DNA from: Selenomonas sp. TAMA-11512
Lineage (GTDB): Bacteria > Bacillota > Negativicutes > Selenomonadales > Selenomonadaceae
NCBI RefSeq assembly: GCF_037076525.1
Contig: NZ_AP029018.1
Span: forward strand, 744,001-808,000
Direction of reading: 5' to 3'
DNA: 64,000 bases
In this document: piece after piece, positions 1 to 8,714 of the stretch
Numbering within the stretch: the first letter of the stretch is position 1
Layout: each line of letters opens with the position of its first letter
Notes under the pieces: model-generated
Told to the model about the DNA's origin: nothing
The model's database searches: none
Seen by the model: only the letters and a program-made list of their open reading frames with translations
Position numbers and translations under genes: made by a program

Positions 1-191
1 TTGTGCTGGAGAACCAGGTCATACCGCCGAACACGCTCGTCGTCGGCTCTCCCGCCAAGGCGAAGAAGGAGATTGACCGCATCGAGACGATCCATGCGCA
101 GGCGATCAAGTACAAGTGCGAGTGGGCGATCGGCTACGGCGTCAAGCCGGATATCGAGGGCGAGATCTATCATGGAGAGAAGATCATCTGA
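1..191 (+). CDS. gamma-carbonic anhydrase family protein, C-terminal end (partial)
   Basis: The last 62 codons of a gene that begins before the window. The reading frame starts at base 3 and stops at TGA 189-191. The visible segment has the pattern N-Q-V-I-P-P-N-T-L-V-V-G-S-P-A-K, which is the end of the left-handed beta-helix in hexapeptide-repeat proteins of the YrdA/PaaY/gamma-carbonic anhydrase group. It is followed by a helical tail of about 40 residues, as in that family. The zinc-binding histidines would lie upstream and are not visible, so enzymatic activity cannot be judged. A sugar or amino-acid acetyltransferase of the same fold is the alternative. There is no terminator before the tRNA promoter that follows 17 bases later. 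Confidence 0.7.
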   Translation, partial: VLENQVIPPNTLVVGSPAKAKKEIDRIETIHAQAIKYKCEWAIGYGVKPDIEGEIYHGEKII

Positions 192-208
192 TTTTTTTTC
201 AAAAGGTA

Positions 209-237
209 TTGACAGACGGACATCGATGGGTTATACT
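209..237 (+). promoter_or_regulatory. sigma-A-type promoter for tRNA-Arg
   Basis: TTGACA at 209-214 and TATACT at 232-237 with a 17-bp spacer. It stands 34 bases before the tRNA 5' end, as expected for a strong stable-RNA promoter. Confidence 0.85.
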
Positions 238-271
238 AACATTCGTTGGTTGCGAGAGCAGTCAGCTATGT

Positions 272-349
272 GACTCAGTAGCTCAGTTGGATTAGAGTAT
301 TTGACTACGAATCAAAGGGTCGGGGGTTCGAGTCCCTCCTGGGTCACCA
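272..349 (+). tRNA. tRNA-Arg (anticodon ACG), CCA encoded
   Basis: The cloverleaf folds completely. The acceptor stem pairs 272-278 with 339-345, with one G-T wobble. The D arm uses GCTC/GAGT. The anticodon stem TTTGA/TCAAA closes the loop CTACGAA with anticodon ACG (read as ICG). The T arm GGGGG/CCCTC carries TTCGAGT. Discriminator A346 is followed by genomically encoded CCA at 347-349. It is a single-gene unit with its own promoter and terminator. Confidence 0.96.
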
Positions 350-361
350 TATCGATTATAC

Positions 362-393
362 GGCAACTGCTATGCAGTTGCCTTTTTCTTTTT
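362..393 (+). terminator. rho-independent terminator after tRNA-Arg
   Basis: Perfect 9-bp stem GGCAACTGC/GCAGTTGCC (362-370 and 374-382) with a 3-nt loop, followed by a T-rich run at 383-393. It ends the tRNA transcript just before uvrC. Confidence 0.9.
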
Positions 394-443
394 CGAGGCT
401 CGTGTGTCCGCGGGAAATGCACCGGAAGAAAGGGGGGAGGGAT

Positions 444-2270
444 ATGACGGAAATCGTAGAGGAGAAGCTGAAGCTCCTCCCGGACAATCCGGGCGTCTAC
501 ATCATGAAAGACGCCGCGGGGAAGATCATCTATGTCGGCAAGGCGGTCGTGCTCAAGAACCGCGTGCGGCAATACTTCCAGTCGAGCCGCAGTCACTCGC
601 CGAAGGTGCGCGCCATGGTCGCCAAGATTGCCGACTTCGAGACGATCCTGACGCACAGCGAGGTCGAGGCGCTCATCCTCGAGTGCAATCTCATCAAGAA
701 GCATCGGCCGCGCTACAACATCAGCCTCAAGGACGACAAGAGCTATCCCTATGTCAAGGTCACGCTTGCCGAGGACTACCCGCGCGTCTTCATCACGCGC
801 CGCATCGTGAAAGACGGCTCGCGCTACTTCGGGCCCTTTACCTCCGCGGGCGCCGTCCATGAGAGCCTGCGTCTCCTGCGCCGGCTCTTTCCGCTGCGCA
901 CGTGCAAGAATATGAACGTCGAGCGTCCCTGCCTCGAGTATCACATCAAGCGCTGTCTGGCGCCCTGTACGCAGCCCGTCGATGTCGCCGAGTACCGGGC
1001 GATGATCGACGAGGTCTGCCTCTTCCTTGAGGGCCGCACGGAGCTCGTCGAGAAGGAATTGACAAAGCGTATGGAGCAGGCGGCGGAGGATTTTGCCTTT
1101 GAGCTGGCGGCGCGTCTCAGAGATCAGATTGCCGCCGTAAGAAAGGTCGCCGAGAAGCAGAACATCGTCACGGGCAGCGGTGATCAGGATGCCATAGGGA
1201 TGGCGCGCGCGGGCAACGGCGTTGTCATGCAGGTCTTCATGATACGCGCCGGCAAGATGGTCGGACGCGAGCACTTCCTCATGACGGGAAGCGAAGAAGA
1301 GACCGACGAAGCATTGCTCACAGCATTCCTGAAGCAATACTACTTTCGGGCGTCGTTCATTCCGCGTGAGGTGCTCCTCCCGGAGCCGATCACGGAGCTC
1401 ACGCTCATCGAGGAATGGCTCTCCGAGCAGAAGAAAAGCCGCGTGAGCCTCCTCATCCCGCAGCGGGGAACAAAGAGGGATGTCGTATCCATGGCGATGG
1501 ACAACGCGAAGAAAACGCTTGCCGACGAGACGGAGCGGCTCCGTGCGAGCGATGAGCAGTCGATGGGCGCGGTACGAGAGCTGGGCGAGCGTCTTGGGCT
1601 CAAGAAGGAGCCGTATCGCATGGAGTGCTTCGATATCTCGCACAACCAAGGGTCGGAGACCGTCGCTTCTATGGTTGTCTTCGAGGGAGGCGTGCCGAAG
1701 AAATCGGACTATCGACGCTTCAAGATACGGAGCGCGGAGGGGAAGCCCGATGACTTCCTATCGATGCGCGAGGTTACGACACGCCGCTACACGAAGCTGA
1801 CGGAGGACGAGTTGCCCGATCTCATCATCATTGACGGCGGCAAGGGACAGCTATCCTCCGCGTTGGAAATCATTCGCGGGGCGGGTCACAAAGATGTGGC
1901 TGTCATCGGCCTTGCCAAGCAGTTCGAGCTCGTTTTCGTCGAGGGGAGTTCAGAGCCCGTGGAGCTGGCGCGGCACAGCCAGGCTCTGTATCTCCTGCAG
2001 CGCATTCGCGATGAGGCGCATCGCTTTGCCATTACATACCATCGCAAGCTGCGCGGCAAGCGAAATCTGACCTCGGTGCTCGATCACATCGAAGGCATCG
2101 GACCGAAGCGGCGCAAGGCGCTGTGGACGCACTTCGGAACGATGGATAAGATCAAGGAGGCGACCGTGGAGGAACTTGCCGCTGTCGAGGGTATGAATAC
2201 GCGGAGCGCCGAGGCCGTATACAACTACTTCGCGGCGCAGGAGAGACTGCTGCGGGGCGAGAGTCTCTAA
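444..2270 (+). CDS. uvrC: excinuclease ABC subunit C
   Basis: UvrC makes the dual incisions around a lesion bound by UvrAB in nucleotide excision repair. The 608-aa length is normal for the family. The GIY-YIG nuclease domain occupies about residues 12-90 (GVY at 17-19, YVG at 30-32). A conserved cysteine segment (C-L-E-Y-H-I-K-R-C-L-A-P-C) follows near 165, and a UVR motif near 205-240 contacts UvrB. The C-terminal RNase-H-like nuclease carries C-F-D-I-S-H-N-Q-G, and a tandem helix-hairpin-helix (G-I-G-P-K-R-R-K-A-L) closes the protein. I chose ATG 444 because a G-rich Shine-Dalgarno (GGGGGGAGGG) lies directly upstream and the protein then begins at the usual UvrC N-terminus. An upstream in-frame ATG at 372 falls inside the tRNA terminator. 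No separate promoter is evident. Confidence 0.97.
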   Translation: MTEIVEEKLKLLPDNPGVYIMKDAAGKIIYVGKAVVLKNRVRQYFQSSRSHSPKVRAMVAKIADFETILTHSEVEALILECNLIKKHRPRYNISLKDDKSYPYVKVTLAEDYPRVFITRRIVKDGSRYFGPFTSAGAVHESLRLLRRLFPLRTCKNMNVERPCLEYHIKRCLAPCTQPVDVAEYRAMIDEVCLFLEGRTELVEKELTKRMEQAAEDFAFELAARLRDQIAAVRKVAEKQNIVTGSGDQDAIGMARAGNGVVMQVFMIRAGKMVGREHFLMTGSEEETDEALLTAFLKQYYFRASFIPREVLLPEPITELTLIEEWLSEQKKSRVSLLIPQRGTKRDVVSMAMDNAKKTLADETERLRASDEQSMGAVRELGERLGLKKEPYRMECFDISHNQGSETVASMVVFEGGVPKKSDYRRFKIRSAEGKPDDFLSMREVTTRRYTKLTEDELPDLIIIDGGKGQLSSALEIIRGAGHKDVAVIGLAKQFELVFVEGSSEPVELARHSQALYLLQRIRDEAHRFAITYHRKLRGKRNLTSVLDHIEGIGPKRRKALWTHFGTMDKIKEATVEELAAVEGMNTRSAEAVYNYFAAQERLLRGESL

Positions 2271-2276
2271 GAGAGA

Positions 2277-2322
2277 AGATGCGCCAAGATGACGGTGTTG
2301 AATGCATCCGTGCTTCTTTAAG
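2277..2322 (+). repeat. solo end of a dispersed inverted-repeat element
   Basis: The stretch 2281-2322 (CGCCAAGATG ... GTGCTTC ... TAAG) closely resembles the reverse complement of the left end of the 166-bp element at 58514-58679. Only one end is recognisable here, between uvrC and the PHP gene. Confidence 0.5.
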
Positions 2323-2360
2323 GCACTGCGGCGATGAGATATAGATAGAAAGAGGTCACT

Positions 2361-3248
2361 ATGAAAGACGGCATACGTCACAGAATCGATTTGCACAGCC
2401 ATTCGACGGCATCGGACGGCACGTTTTCCCCTGCCGAGCTGGCGGCGGAAGCAAGACGGCAGGGGCTCTATGCCTTTGCGCTTACGGATCACGACTCCGT
2501 TTACGGACTGGAGGAGGCGCGCGCGGCGGCAGAGGAGCAGGGCGTGGGATTCATTCCGGGCATGGAGATGTCCGTCTCCTATCTCGAGGGCCAGATACAC
2601 GTCGTCGCTCTCGGATTCGATGCGGATCATCCGGCGTTTCAAAAGCTGTATAAAAGGATTCGTCAGACGAAGGAAGAGGGCATGGATCAGGTGCTCGAGG
2701 CGATCGCGCGGCGCGGACTTCGAATCCGCCGCGAGGAGCTCGTGCCGTACTCCATGTTTGATATCATTGACCGCTATGCCATCATGCGATATCTCAAGGC
2801 GCAGGGAACACACGGAAGCATCAGCGACATCTGGCATCGCTACATCGACCCGGCGCTCGTCGAGGCGGGTGTCCATAAGAATGTCACACCCGAGGAAGCT
2901 CTGCCCGCCATCCAAGAGGCCGGAGGAATGACGAGCCTCGCGCACTTCCACAAGAAAATCGGCCTGCAGGGACACAGCCGCGAGGCGCAGGAGAAGGCTG
3001 TCGCGGATCTCGTCGACATGGGGCTTACGGGGATGGAGCAGTTCTACCCCGACTACACGATCGCCGACCAGGCGTTTGCCGGCTACCTCATCCACAAGTA
3101 CGCGCTCACGCCGACGGCCGGTTCGGACTTCCACGGCGCTAACCGTCCGGGCGTGGAGCTCGGCCACGGAGAAGATGAAAATTTCTGTGCGGATAAAGAT
3201 ATGCTCGAGGCCATTCTGACACGTATTGAGAACTTTTATATTGTGTAA
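2361..3248 (+). CDS. PHP-domain phosphoesterase (RNase AM / nucleoside 3',5'-bisphosphate phosphatase-like)
   Basis: A 295-aa polymerase-and-histidinol-phosphatase (PHP) metal-dependent hydrolase of the YciV/TrpH group. Members hydrolyse 3',5'-nucleotides such as pAp, or trim RNA 5' ends. Metal-binding motifs are visible in order: D-L-H-S-H-S near residues 10-15, T-D-H-D-S near 42-46, G-M-E-M near 68, an H-F-H-K segment near 193, and G-S-D-F-H near 255-260. An AAAGAGGT Shine-Dalgarno precedes ATG 2361. The gene follows uvrC after about 90 bases that hold a repeat fragment, and may be co-transcribed with it. The substrate cannot be told from sequence alone. Confidence 0.85.
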   Translation: MKDGIRHRIDLHSHSTASDGTFSPAELAAEARRQGLYAFALTDHDSVYGLEEARAAAEEQGVGFIPGMEMSVSYLEGQIHVVALGFDADHPAFQKLYKRIRQTKEEGMDQVLEAIARRGLRIRREELVPYSMFDIIDRYAIMRYLKAQGTHGSISDIWHRYIDPALVEAGVHKNVTPEEALPAIQEAGGMTSLAHFHKKIGLQGHSREAQEKAVADLVDMGLTGMEQFYPDYTIADQAFAGYLIHKYALTPTAGSDFHGANRPGVELGHGEDENFCADKDMLEAILTRIENFYIV

Positions 3249-3340
3249 AACAGTGTTTTCTTTTCCTTTTTTCTATGATAGAATGGATGCAGTTTTAGGA
3301 GTGATATACGCATTCTTAGCGCATAGAAAGGAGATTTGAC

Positions 3341-3499
3341 ATGAAGACATGGACTTGTATCGTCTGCGGCTGGGTGTATGACGAGGCGCAGGGCGATCCC
3401 GACTACGATCTCGCGCCGGGCGTTCCGTTCGCCGACCTTCCGGAGGATTTCGTCTGTCCTCTCTGCGGCGTCGGCAAGGATCAGTTTGAAGAGAGCTGA
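3341..3499 (+). CDS. rubredoxin
   Basis: A 52-aa one-iron electron carrier of the anaerobic cytoplasm. The two iron-binding knuckles are C6-x2-C9-G and C39-P-L-C42-G, with the usual W-x-Y-D and G-D-P-D-Y segments between them. The length matches classical rubredoxins. AAAGGAG stands 7 bases before ATG 3341. It is followed by its own terminator and so is probably monocistronic. Rubredoxins here commonly feed oxygen- or peroxide-reducing enzymes, but no partner gene is adjacent. Confidence 0.95.
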   Translation: MKTWTCIVCGWVYDEAQGDPDYDLAPGVPFADLPEDFVCPLCGVGKDQFEES

Positions 3500-3527
3500 C
3501 GTTAAGGATTTTGAATCGTGAGATAGG

Positions 3528-3567
3528 AACAGGGCTTTCGCGCATTATGCTTGGAAGTCCTGTTTTT
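3528..3567 (+). terminator. probable terminator after rubredoxin
   Basis: AACAGGGCTTTC (3528-3539) pairs, with G-T wobbles, with GGAAGTCCTGTT (3553-3564), and a short T run follows. Confidence 0.6.
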
Positions 3568-3715
3568 GTGCGTGCGAGTGGTGCGGGCGGAGCGGCGAAG
3601 ATCGCACGATCTTCGCGGGATGTCGGCGCATCTCCCGGCCTTGGACGCCTGCGTGCGAAAGTTCATAAAGCCTTGTCGGAAGCCTGCGAGCTGTGCAAAT
3701 TATTATAAAATTCCA
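3568..3715. other. intergenic stretch before mdh, no gene recognised
   Basis: Short overlapping reading frames here have no plausible ribosome-binding sites and no recognisable sequence. The only structure is a perfect 22-bp palindrome at 3595-3616 (half-site GCGAAGATCG), not followed by a T run, so possibly an operator or RNA hairpin. Confidence 0.4.
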
Positions 3716-3744
3716 TTGATTTATAGCAAAGACTTTGTTATAAT
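3716..3744 (+). promoter_or_regulatory. sigma-A-type promoter for mdh
   Basis: TTGATT at 3716-3721, 17-bp spacer, TATAAT at 3739-3744. The mdh start codon lies 78 bases downstream. Confidence 0.75.
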
Positions 3745-3821
3745 TATCACGTAAAAGCTTTGGATAACCCAAGGCAGAAGTGCAAGCCGTGTGCTTGCTG
3801 GAATCTAAGGAGGTCATATTC

Positions 3822-4796
3822 ATGAAAGTTGCAGTTCTAGGCGCAGCAGGCGGTATCGGTCAGCCGCTATCCATGATTTTGAAGAACAGCCTGCCGGCAG
3901 GTTCGGAGCTCAGTCTCTATGACGTTGCTCCGTTTACCCCCGGTGTTGCGAAAGATCTCAGCCACATCCCGACGGATGTTGCGGTGGAAGGCTTTACGGG
4001 CGCTCCGGATGATGACAGTGTCGTTCAGACGGCTGTCAAGGACGCGGATGTCGTTGTGATTCCGGCAGGTGTTGCACGTAAGCCGGGCATGACCCGTCAG
4101 GATCTCTTTAATATCAATGCAGGCATTGTCGCCAACCTCGTCAAGAACATCGCGATTGCAGCTCCGAAGGCTTGCATCTGCATCATTTCGAACCCGGTCA
4201 ACTCGACGGTTCCCATCGCTGCAGAGGTCTTGAAGGCAAAGGGTGTCTATGACAAGCATCGCCTCTTCGGTGTCTCCGTCCTCGATGTCATCCGCTCGGA
4301 GACATTCCTCGGCGAGGAGCTTGGTCTCTCGAAGGCATCGGTACAGGTTCCCGTCATCGGCGGACATTCCGGCAACACGATTCTCCCGCTTCTCTCGCAG
4401 GTTATCGGCCATGAGCAGATTCCGCAGAACCGCATTGAGGAAATCACGAAGCGCATCCAGAATGCCGGTACGGAAGTCGTTGAGGCTAAGGCAGGCGCAG
4501 GTTCCGCTACGCTCTCGATGGCAACGGCGGGCGCTCGCTTTGCGCTCAAGGTCGTCGCGGGTCTCTGCGGTGCGGAAGGCGTCAATGAGTATGCCTATGT
4601 CGACGGCGGCGACAAGAATGCGCCGTTCTTCGCGCAGCGTGTACGCTTCGGCAAGGAAGGCTGGGACAAGGCGTATGATTACGGTACGCTGAACGCCTAT
4701 GAGCAGGGCATCCTCGATTCCATGAAGGAAGAGCTCAACGGCAATATCAAGGCCGGCGTTGAGTTTGCGGAAGGCTGGATCAAGGACAAGATCTAA
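3822..4796 (+). CDS. mdh: malate dehydrogenase (NAD-dependent)
   Basis: A 324-aa cytoplasmic enzyme interconverting malate and oxaloacetate with NAD. In propionate- and succinate-forming anaerobes it runs toward malate, in the reductive branch to fumarate. The N-terminal dinucleotide-binding loop [10 protein letters not shown] is that of the E. coli/mitochondrial-type MDH, and [10 protein letters not shown] (substrate arginines) and the catalytic G-G-H-S-G are present. I chose ATG 3822 because AAGGAGG at 3807-3813 is ideally spaced and the protein then starts [10 protein letters not shown]. It has its own promoter and terminator. Confidence 0.95.
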   Translation: MKVAVLGAAGGIGQPLSMILKNSLPAGSELSLYDVAPFTPGVAKDLSHIPTDVAVEGFTGAPDDDSVVQTAVKDADVVVIPAGVARKPGMTRQDLFNINAGIVANLVKNIAIAAPKACICIISNPVNSTVPIAAEVLKAKGVYDKHRLFGVSVLDVIRSETFLGEELGLSKASVQVPVIGGHSGNTILPLLSQVIGHEQIPQNRIEEITKRIQNAGTEVVEAKAGAGSATLSMATAGARFALKVVAGLCGAEGVNEYAYVDGGDKNAPFFAQRVRFGKEGWDKAYDYGTLNAYEQGILDSMKEELNGNIKAGVEFAEGWIKDKI

Positions 4797-4820
4797 ATCA
4801 CATAATTATATATGTGCGGC

Positions 4821-4870
4821 AAAACGGGCTGTGACGATATGCGGGAGCATGTTGTCACAGCCCCGTTTTT
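4821..4870 (+). terminator. terminator after mdh
   Basis: AAAACGGG-CTGTGAC (4821-4835) pairs with GTCACAGCCCCGTTTT (4854-4869) with one bulged base, ending in a T run. Confidence 0.85.
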
Positions 4871-4893
4871 ATTGGTGACAGAGAGATATCATC

Positions 4894-4922
4894 TTGACAA
4901 TGGGCACATATTGGGCTAAAAT
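4894..4922 (+). promoter_or_regulatory. promoter of the dinJ-yafQ-like pair
   Basis: TTGACA at 4894-4899, 17-bp spacer, TAAAAT at 4917-4922, 24 bases before the antitoxin start. DinJ-type antitoxins usually repress this kind of promoter; no clear operator palindrome was found by eye. Confidence 0.8.
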
Positions 4923-4946
4923 CCGAAGTAAAGGAGGCTGGTCGAG

Positions 4947-5255
4947 ATGGCTGTTGTCAGTACGAATATCAAGATTGATGAGGAGCTGAAGAAGGACGCG
5001 CAGGAGCTTTTCGCAGATCTCGGGATGAACCTTACAACGGCGGTGAACGTGTTTCTCCGTCAAGCGATTCGTTTCCGGGGGATCCCTTTCCGTATCAGAG
5101 CGGACGAAATTCCGAATGAGGAAACAAGGGAGGCGATTGCAGAGGCACGGCGGCTGAAGCAAGACCCGAACAAGAAAGTCTATCACTCCTTCGATGAAAT
5201 TATTGCCGAACTCGACGCGGAAGAGGCGGAGGAAGCGGATGCGAAAGCCGTATAA
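4947..5255 (+). CDS. RelB/DinJ-family antitoxin
   Basis: A 102-aa antitoxin. The N-terminal part (about residues 1-50: V-S-T-N-I-K-I-D-E-E-L-K ... L-G-M-N-L-T-T-A-V-N-V-F-L-R-Q) is the ribbon-helix-helix DNA-binding fold of the DinJ branch of RelB. The acidic C-terminal part would wrap the cognate RelE/YafQ-type RNase and block it. An AAAGGAGG Shine-Dalgarno precedes ATG 4947. The stop overlaps the toxin start by 17 bases, the usual translational coupling of these modules. The antitoxin looks intact although its toxin partner is frameshifted. Confidence 0.9.
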   Translation: MAVVSTNIKIDEELKKDAQELFADLGMNLTTAVNVFLRQAIRFRGIPFRIRADEIPNEETREAIAEARRLKQDPNKKVYHSFDEIIAELDAEEAEEADAKAV

Positions 5256-5528
5256 CATTGTCCAAACAGCAAAATTCAAGAGAGACTTAAAACGCATTCG
5301 CTGTCGGGGCTACGACCTTGCTTCTCTAGGGAAGGTCGTCGATCTTATAGCCGCAGGGGGGAGATCTTGCCTTCGTGCTGTCGAGACCACGCCCTGCAAG
5401 GCGAATACAAGGGATGTCGAGCGTGTCATATCGCACCTGACTGGCTGTTGATTTACGAGCTGACCGAAACGGAATTGATTCTTTACCTGACGCGGACGGG
5501 GACGCACAGCGACCTGTTTGATATCTGA
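5239..5528 (+). pseudogene. YafQ/RelE-family toxin, frameshifted in a G run
   Basis: The frame opened by ATG 5239 encodes the N-terminal half of a YafQ-type mRNA interferase (M-R-K-P-Y-N-I-V-Q-T-A-K-F-K-R-D-L-K-R). At the six-G run 5356-5361 the homology moves to another frame. That frame reads C-R-D-H-A-L-Q-G-E-Y-K-G-C-R-A-C-H-I-A-P-D-W and ends with Y-L-T-R-T-G-T-H-S-D-L-F, the family's conserved C-terminus, at TGA 5526-5528. A one-base deletion (or two-base insertion) in the G run explains it. As read, the product would end at 5451 with an unrelated tail and lack the catalytic C-terminal histidine region. A sequencing error at the homopolymer is possible. Confidence 0.85.
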
Positions 5529-5536
5529 CATAGAAA

Positions 5537-5572
5537 GAAAGCACGCATGAGTGTATCATGGGTGCTTTTCTT
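5537..5572 (+). terminator. terminator after the toxin-antitoxin pair
   Basis: GAAAGCAC/GTGCTTTTC outer stem and CATGA/TCATG inner stem (5537-5570) with terminal T residues. Confidence 0.7.
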
Positions 5573-5646
5573 ATGCCTTGAAAGACGTATTCAACTGATA
5601 TGCCGACAAATATTTTCGTCATGTCCGCTTTTTGCGCGAGTGAATT

Positions 5647-8600
5647 TTACCCGTTCGTGACAAATCGCGCGTGACTGCCTGTGGACGTGCTCTTTGTGAC
5701 CTCAAGCCGAACGCTGATCATGTGCTTCAGCTCTTCGACATGGGAGATGATGCCGACGAGGCGGCCCGTGTCTCGGAGCTCCAAGAGGGTCTTGATCGCG
5801 ATATCGAGGCGATCGGCGTCGAGGGAGCCGAAGCCCTCATCGATGAAGAGCATCTCGAGCGGCCGGCTCCGGGCATAGTAGACGATAGTGTCGGAGAGAC
5901 CGAGAGAGAGGGAGAGGGCTACGATGAAGGACTCCCCGCCGGACAGCGAGGCGAGGCTGCGGCTGCCGCCCGTGTCCTCATCAAATATGGTGAAGTCGAG
6001 TCCGCTGTGGCTGTCAATATCGTCCATGTTTGGCGGGTCGAGCAGATACTGCCCCTGGCTGATTTTAATGAGACGGTGATTGGCGGCTTCGATGACATCG
6101 CTTAGAAGAAGGCGCAGCACGTAGGTTTCCAAATCCATGCGCGTCCTTCTCTGACCGCCGTCCGCGCGGCCGTTAGCCACTTCGGCAAGCCGCGCGAGGA
6201 CGCCGTATTCGCTGTCGAGCGCTTTTTCGTCGGCAAGGATGTTTTCGATCTCTTTTTGCAGCTTCCGCTTGTCCTGTATTTCCTTTGCCTTCAGCGTATG
6301 CTCGGCGGATGCTTTATTCCATGCTTCGAGGGAGAATTCCGCCGCGGCTTTCAGCTTTTCCAAATCAGGTGCTTCGATGTCCTTCACGGCGGCTTCCGCC
6401 GCGGACAGCGCGCCTTGTGCGGCGGCATGGGATCGGTCGACCTCCTGCAGACGATTCTCCAAGGCATCGCGTCCCGACTCCGTCGCATATTCGCCGGTCA
6501 AGGCGTTTGCCCAAGCTTCGACGGAGGCAAACGAGGCCTGCTTCAGCCGCTGCCGGAAGGAGGCTTCGAGCTCCGCAAGCTCCGTGTGAAAAATTTTCAG
6601 ACTGCGCTCCAAAGTCTCTCCGGAGGTCTTGACGCGCAGGAAGTCCTCCTTGACGCGTTCAAAGGCGGTTCTTGCACGCTCCTTATCCGTCGTGATGGAG
6701 GCAATCTCCGCTTCGACGCGGACGCGTTTGGCTTCCAGTGCTTCGGGCGTCACATTTGCCGGGAGCAGCTTTTGAATCTCGACTAAGGCGCCTTGGCTCG
6801 CCTGCGCCTCCTGAATGCGTGCGTCACAGAGGGCTTTCTTTTCCTTAGCGGTCAGCTCCGCCGCGTCGATCGCCTTGGACAGAGCCTCATATCTTTCCTT
6901 GTACGCGGGCGCGTTCTCTTTTGCCTTTCGCGCCTCACGGATGGCGGAGGAGAGCTCCTCTTTTGTTCTGTCAAGCTTTGGGAGAGCGCTCCATTCGGCG
7001 CGCAGCTCATCGCGTTTACCGCTCTTATTCCGGATGTCGTTTTGAAGCTGCACATAGGCGGCGTCCAGCTTCTGCCGCAAGGTCTCCGCCTTCTGCGCGG
7101 CGGCGCGCACCGCCTTCACCTCGTCCTCGGTAGGGATGGCGGCATTGGAGAGCTGCGGGGCGGGATGATGTGTGGAGCCGCAGACGGGGCAGGGGCTTCC
7201 TTTTTTCAGTCGGCGGGCAAGCTCATGTGCCTGCCCGAGGATGCGGGCATCGGCTTTCGCCTCGGCTTCCTTGGCGAGTGTCGCGGCTCTTTCCGCGGCA
7301 TTGTCCAGCTTGATTTTCTCTTTTTCGGACTTGTCCTCCAGTGTCTTGATCTCCGATGCAAGCTCCTTGCCTTCCCGCAATATGCGCTCTCCTTTTTGAA
7401 GGTCGCTTTGGGCGTGCTCCAGCCCGTCGAGCCGGCTTGCCAGTTCGACAGCCTTTCGCCAGCTGCGGTTCACGTCTTCCCGCTCCGCCTTGAGAGAAGG
7501 GACGGCTTGCTCAGCGGCATCGGCGTCGGCTTTCGCCGCGGCGGCAAGCGCCTGCTTTTCAGCCAAGGCCTTCTCCGCCTGTCGATAGTTGTCCAGATGC
7601 TTGCTCTGCTCCGCGAGAACGCGCCGCTCTTCGTGCAGCTTTTCAAGCTGCGGGTCCCTGCCCGTGGCGGCCTCATACGCTTGCTGCGTCTCCTTTTGAC
7701 GCTCTGCCAGCTCCTCCAGCTTTCGGCCGGTCCGCTCGATCTCCTGCGCCGTGTCGTCGGACTTCTTTCGGGCGGCGTCGAGGTGCGTCTTTGTCTCCTG
7801 CAGGGCGGCGGCTTTCTTCGCGGCGGCGAGCAGGCTTCGCGCTTCGGCCTGACGGTCTCTTTCTTCCGTCGCCGCCTTCAGCTGTGCTTTCGCCTGTTCA
7901 TATTGCTGCAGCTTTCGCTCCGCATCCAGTCCCTGCTCATAGGCTGTTTGCCTTGCCGCGCTCTCTTCTTTGAGCGGGGCGATCGTGTCTTGGAGGACTT
8001 TTTCCTCCTCTTCCAGCGCACGGATGGACTGCAGGAAGGATTCAAAGTCTTCCGCGCCCGTCTGCTCAAGGAGCAGCTTGCGCCTGTCGATGAGCCGCTG
8101 CTGCCTGTCGGCTCCCTTCGCCGCCTTTTCCTGCAGCTTCTCGGCAAGCCGCTGAAAGCGCTGCGTCTGGAATATCTTGGAGAACAGCTCGCGCCGGTCC
8201 TTCGGCTCGGCAAGCAGGAAGTCGCGGAACGCGCCCTGCGGCAGGAGGACGACTTGACGGAATTCGACGGCGCCCAAGCCGATCAGAGCTATGACCGACT
8301 GCGTGACAGTGCGCTGATTGCGCCCGTCGATCAGCGTCTCTTTTCCGCCGACATATCTGTATAGAGCCGCGCTGTGAGTCGGCGTCGGATTGATGCTGCC
8401 GTCCCGCTTCTGCTTCTGCGTAATGGTTCTGTGGACGCGGTAGTGCTCATCTCTGAGAGCGAAGTGAAAGTCGACCTCGGTCAGATCCTCCGGCGCCGCC
8501 TCGGTGTTGCGCATGATGAGGTTGGAGCGTCCGCCCATCGTACCCTCGCCGCCGTAGAGCGCGTAGACGATGGCATCCAGAATGCTCGTCTTGCCCGCGC

Positions 8601-8712
8601 CCGTGTTGCCGTGGATGAGGAAGAAGTTTTCGTCGCCGATGGACGCGAAGTCCAAGTAAGTTTCGCTCTTGTAGGAGGCGAACGCCTTCATGCGAAGCGT
8701 CAGTGGTCTCAT
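5647..8712 (-). CDS. sbcC: exonuclease SbcC (Rad50-like ATPase)
   Basis: The 1021-aa ATPase subunit of the SbcCD (Mre11-Rad50-type) nuclease, which opens hairpins and processes blocked DNA ends. The Walker A loop G-N-T-G-A-G-K-T is at residues 35-42. Two long Glu/Lys/Ala-rich coiled-coil arms flank a zinc hook C-P-V-C-G near residue 505. Near the C-terminus the ABC signature L-S-G-G-E-S-F and Walker B L-F-I-D-E-G-F-G-S-L-D complete the split ATPase head. The size is normal for Firmicutes SbcC. ATG 8712 lies two bases after the sbcD stop, so the two genes are translationally linked. Confidence 0.96.
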   Translation of the reverse strand: MRPLTLRMKAFASYKSETYLDFASIGDENFFLIHGNTGAGKTSILDAIVYALYGGEGTMGGRSNLIMRNTEAAPEDLTEVDFHFALRDEHYRVHRTITQKQKRDGSINPTPTHSAALYRYVGGKETLIDGRNQRTVTQSVIALIGLGAVEFRQVVLLPQGAFRDFLLAEPKDRRELFSKIFQTQRFQRLAEKLQEKAAKGADRQQRLIDRRKLLLEQTGAEDFESFLQSIRALEEEEKVLQDTIAPLKEESAARQTAYEQGLDAERKLQQYEQAKAQLKAATEERDRQAEARSLLAAAKKAAALQETKTHLDAARKKSDDTAQEIERTGRKLEELAERQKETQQAYEAATGRDPQLEKLHEERRVLAEQSKHLDNYRQAEKALAEKQALAAAAKADADAAEQAVPSLKAEREDVNRSWRKAVELASRLDGLEHAQSDLQKGERILREGKELASEIKTLEDKSEKEKIKLDNAAERAATLAKEAEAKADARILGQAHELARRLKKGSPCPVCGSTHHPAPQLSNAAIPTEDEVKAVRAAAQKAETLRQKLDAAYVQLQNDIRNKSGKRDELRAEWSALPKLDRTKEELSSAIREARKAKENAPAYKERYEALSKAIDAAELTAKEKKALCDARIQEAQASQGALVEIQKLLPANVTPEALEAKRVRVEAEIASITTDKERARTAFERVKEDFLRVKTSGETLERSLKIFHTELAELEASFRQRLKQASFASVEAWANALTGEYATESGRDALENRLQEVDRSHAAAQGALSAAEAAVKDIEAPDLEKLKAAAEFSLEAWNKASAEHTLKAKEIQDKRKLQKEIENILADEKALDSEYGVLARLAEVANGRADGGQRRTRMDLETYVLRLLLSDVIEAANHRLIKISQGQYLLDPPNMDDIDSHSGLDFTIFDEDTGGSRSLASLSGGESFIVALSLSLGLSDTIVYYARSRPLEMLFIDEGFGSLDADRLDIAIKTLLELRDTGRLVGIISHVEELKHMISVRLEVTKSTSTGSHARFVTNG

Positions 8713-8714
8713 GC

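Noticed and set aside
312-1649. 445-aa open frame on the minus strand across uvrC
   Set aside because: It is the antisense shadow of uvrC, with no ribosome-binding site and Arg/Leu-rich unrelated sequence; GC-rich codon bias keeps the opposite frame open.
3511-3708. 65-aa open frame between rubredoxin and mdh
   Set aside because: No ribosome-binding site, overlaps the rubredoxin terminator and a palindrome, and shows no family resemblance.
6793-8364. 523-aa open frame on the plus strand across sbcC
   Set aside because: Leu/Arg-rich shadow of the coiled-coil coding region without a start signal.
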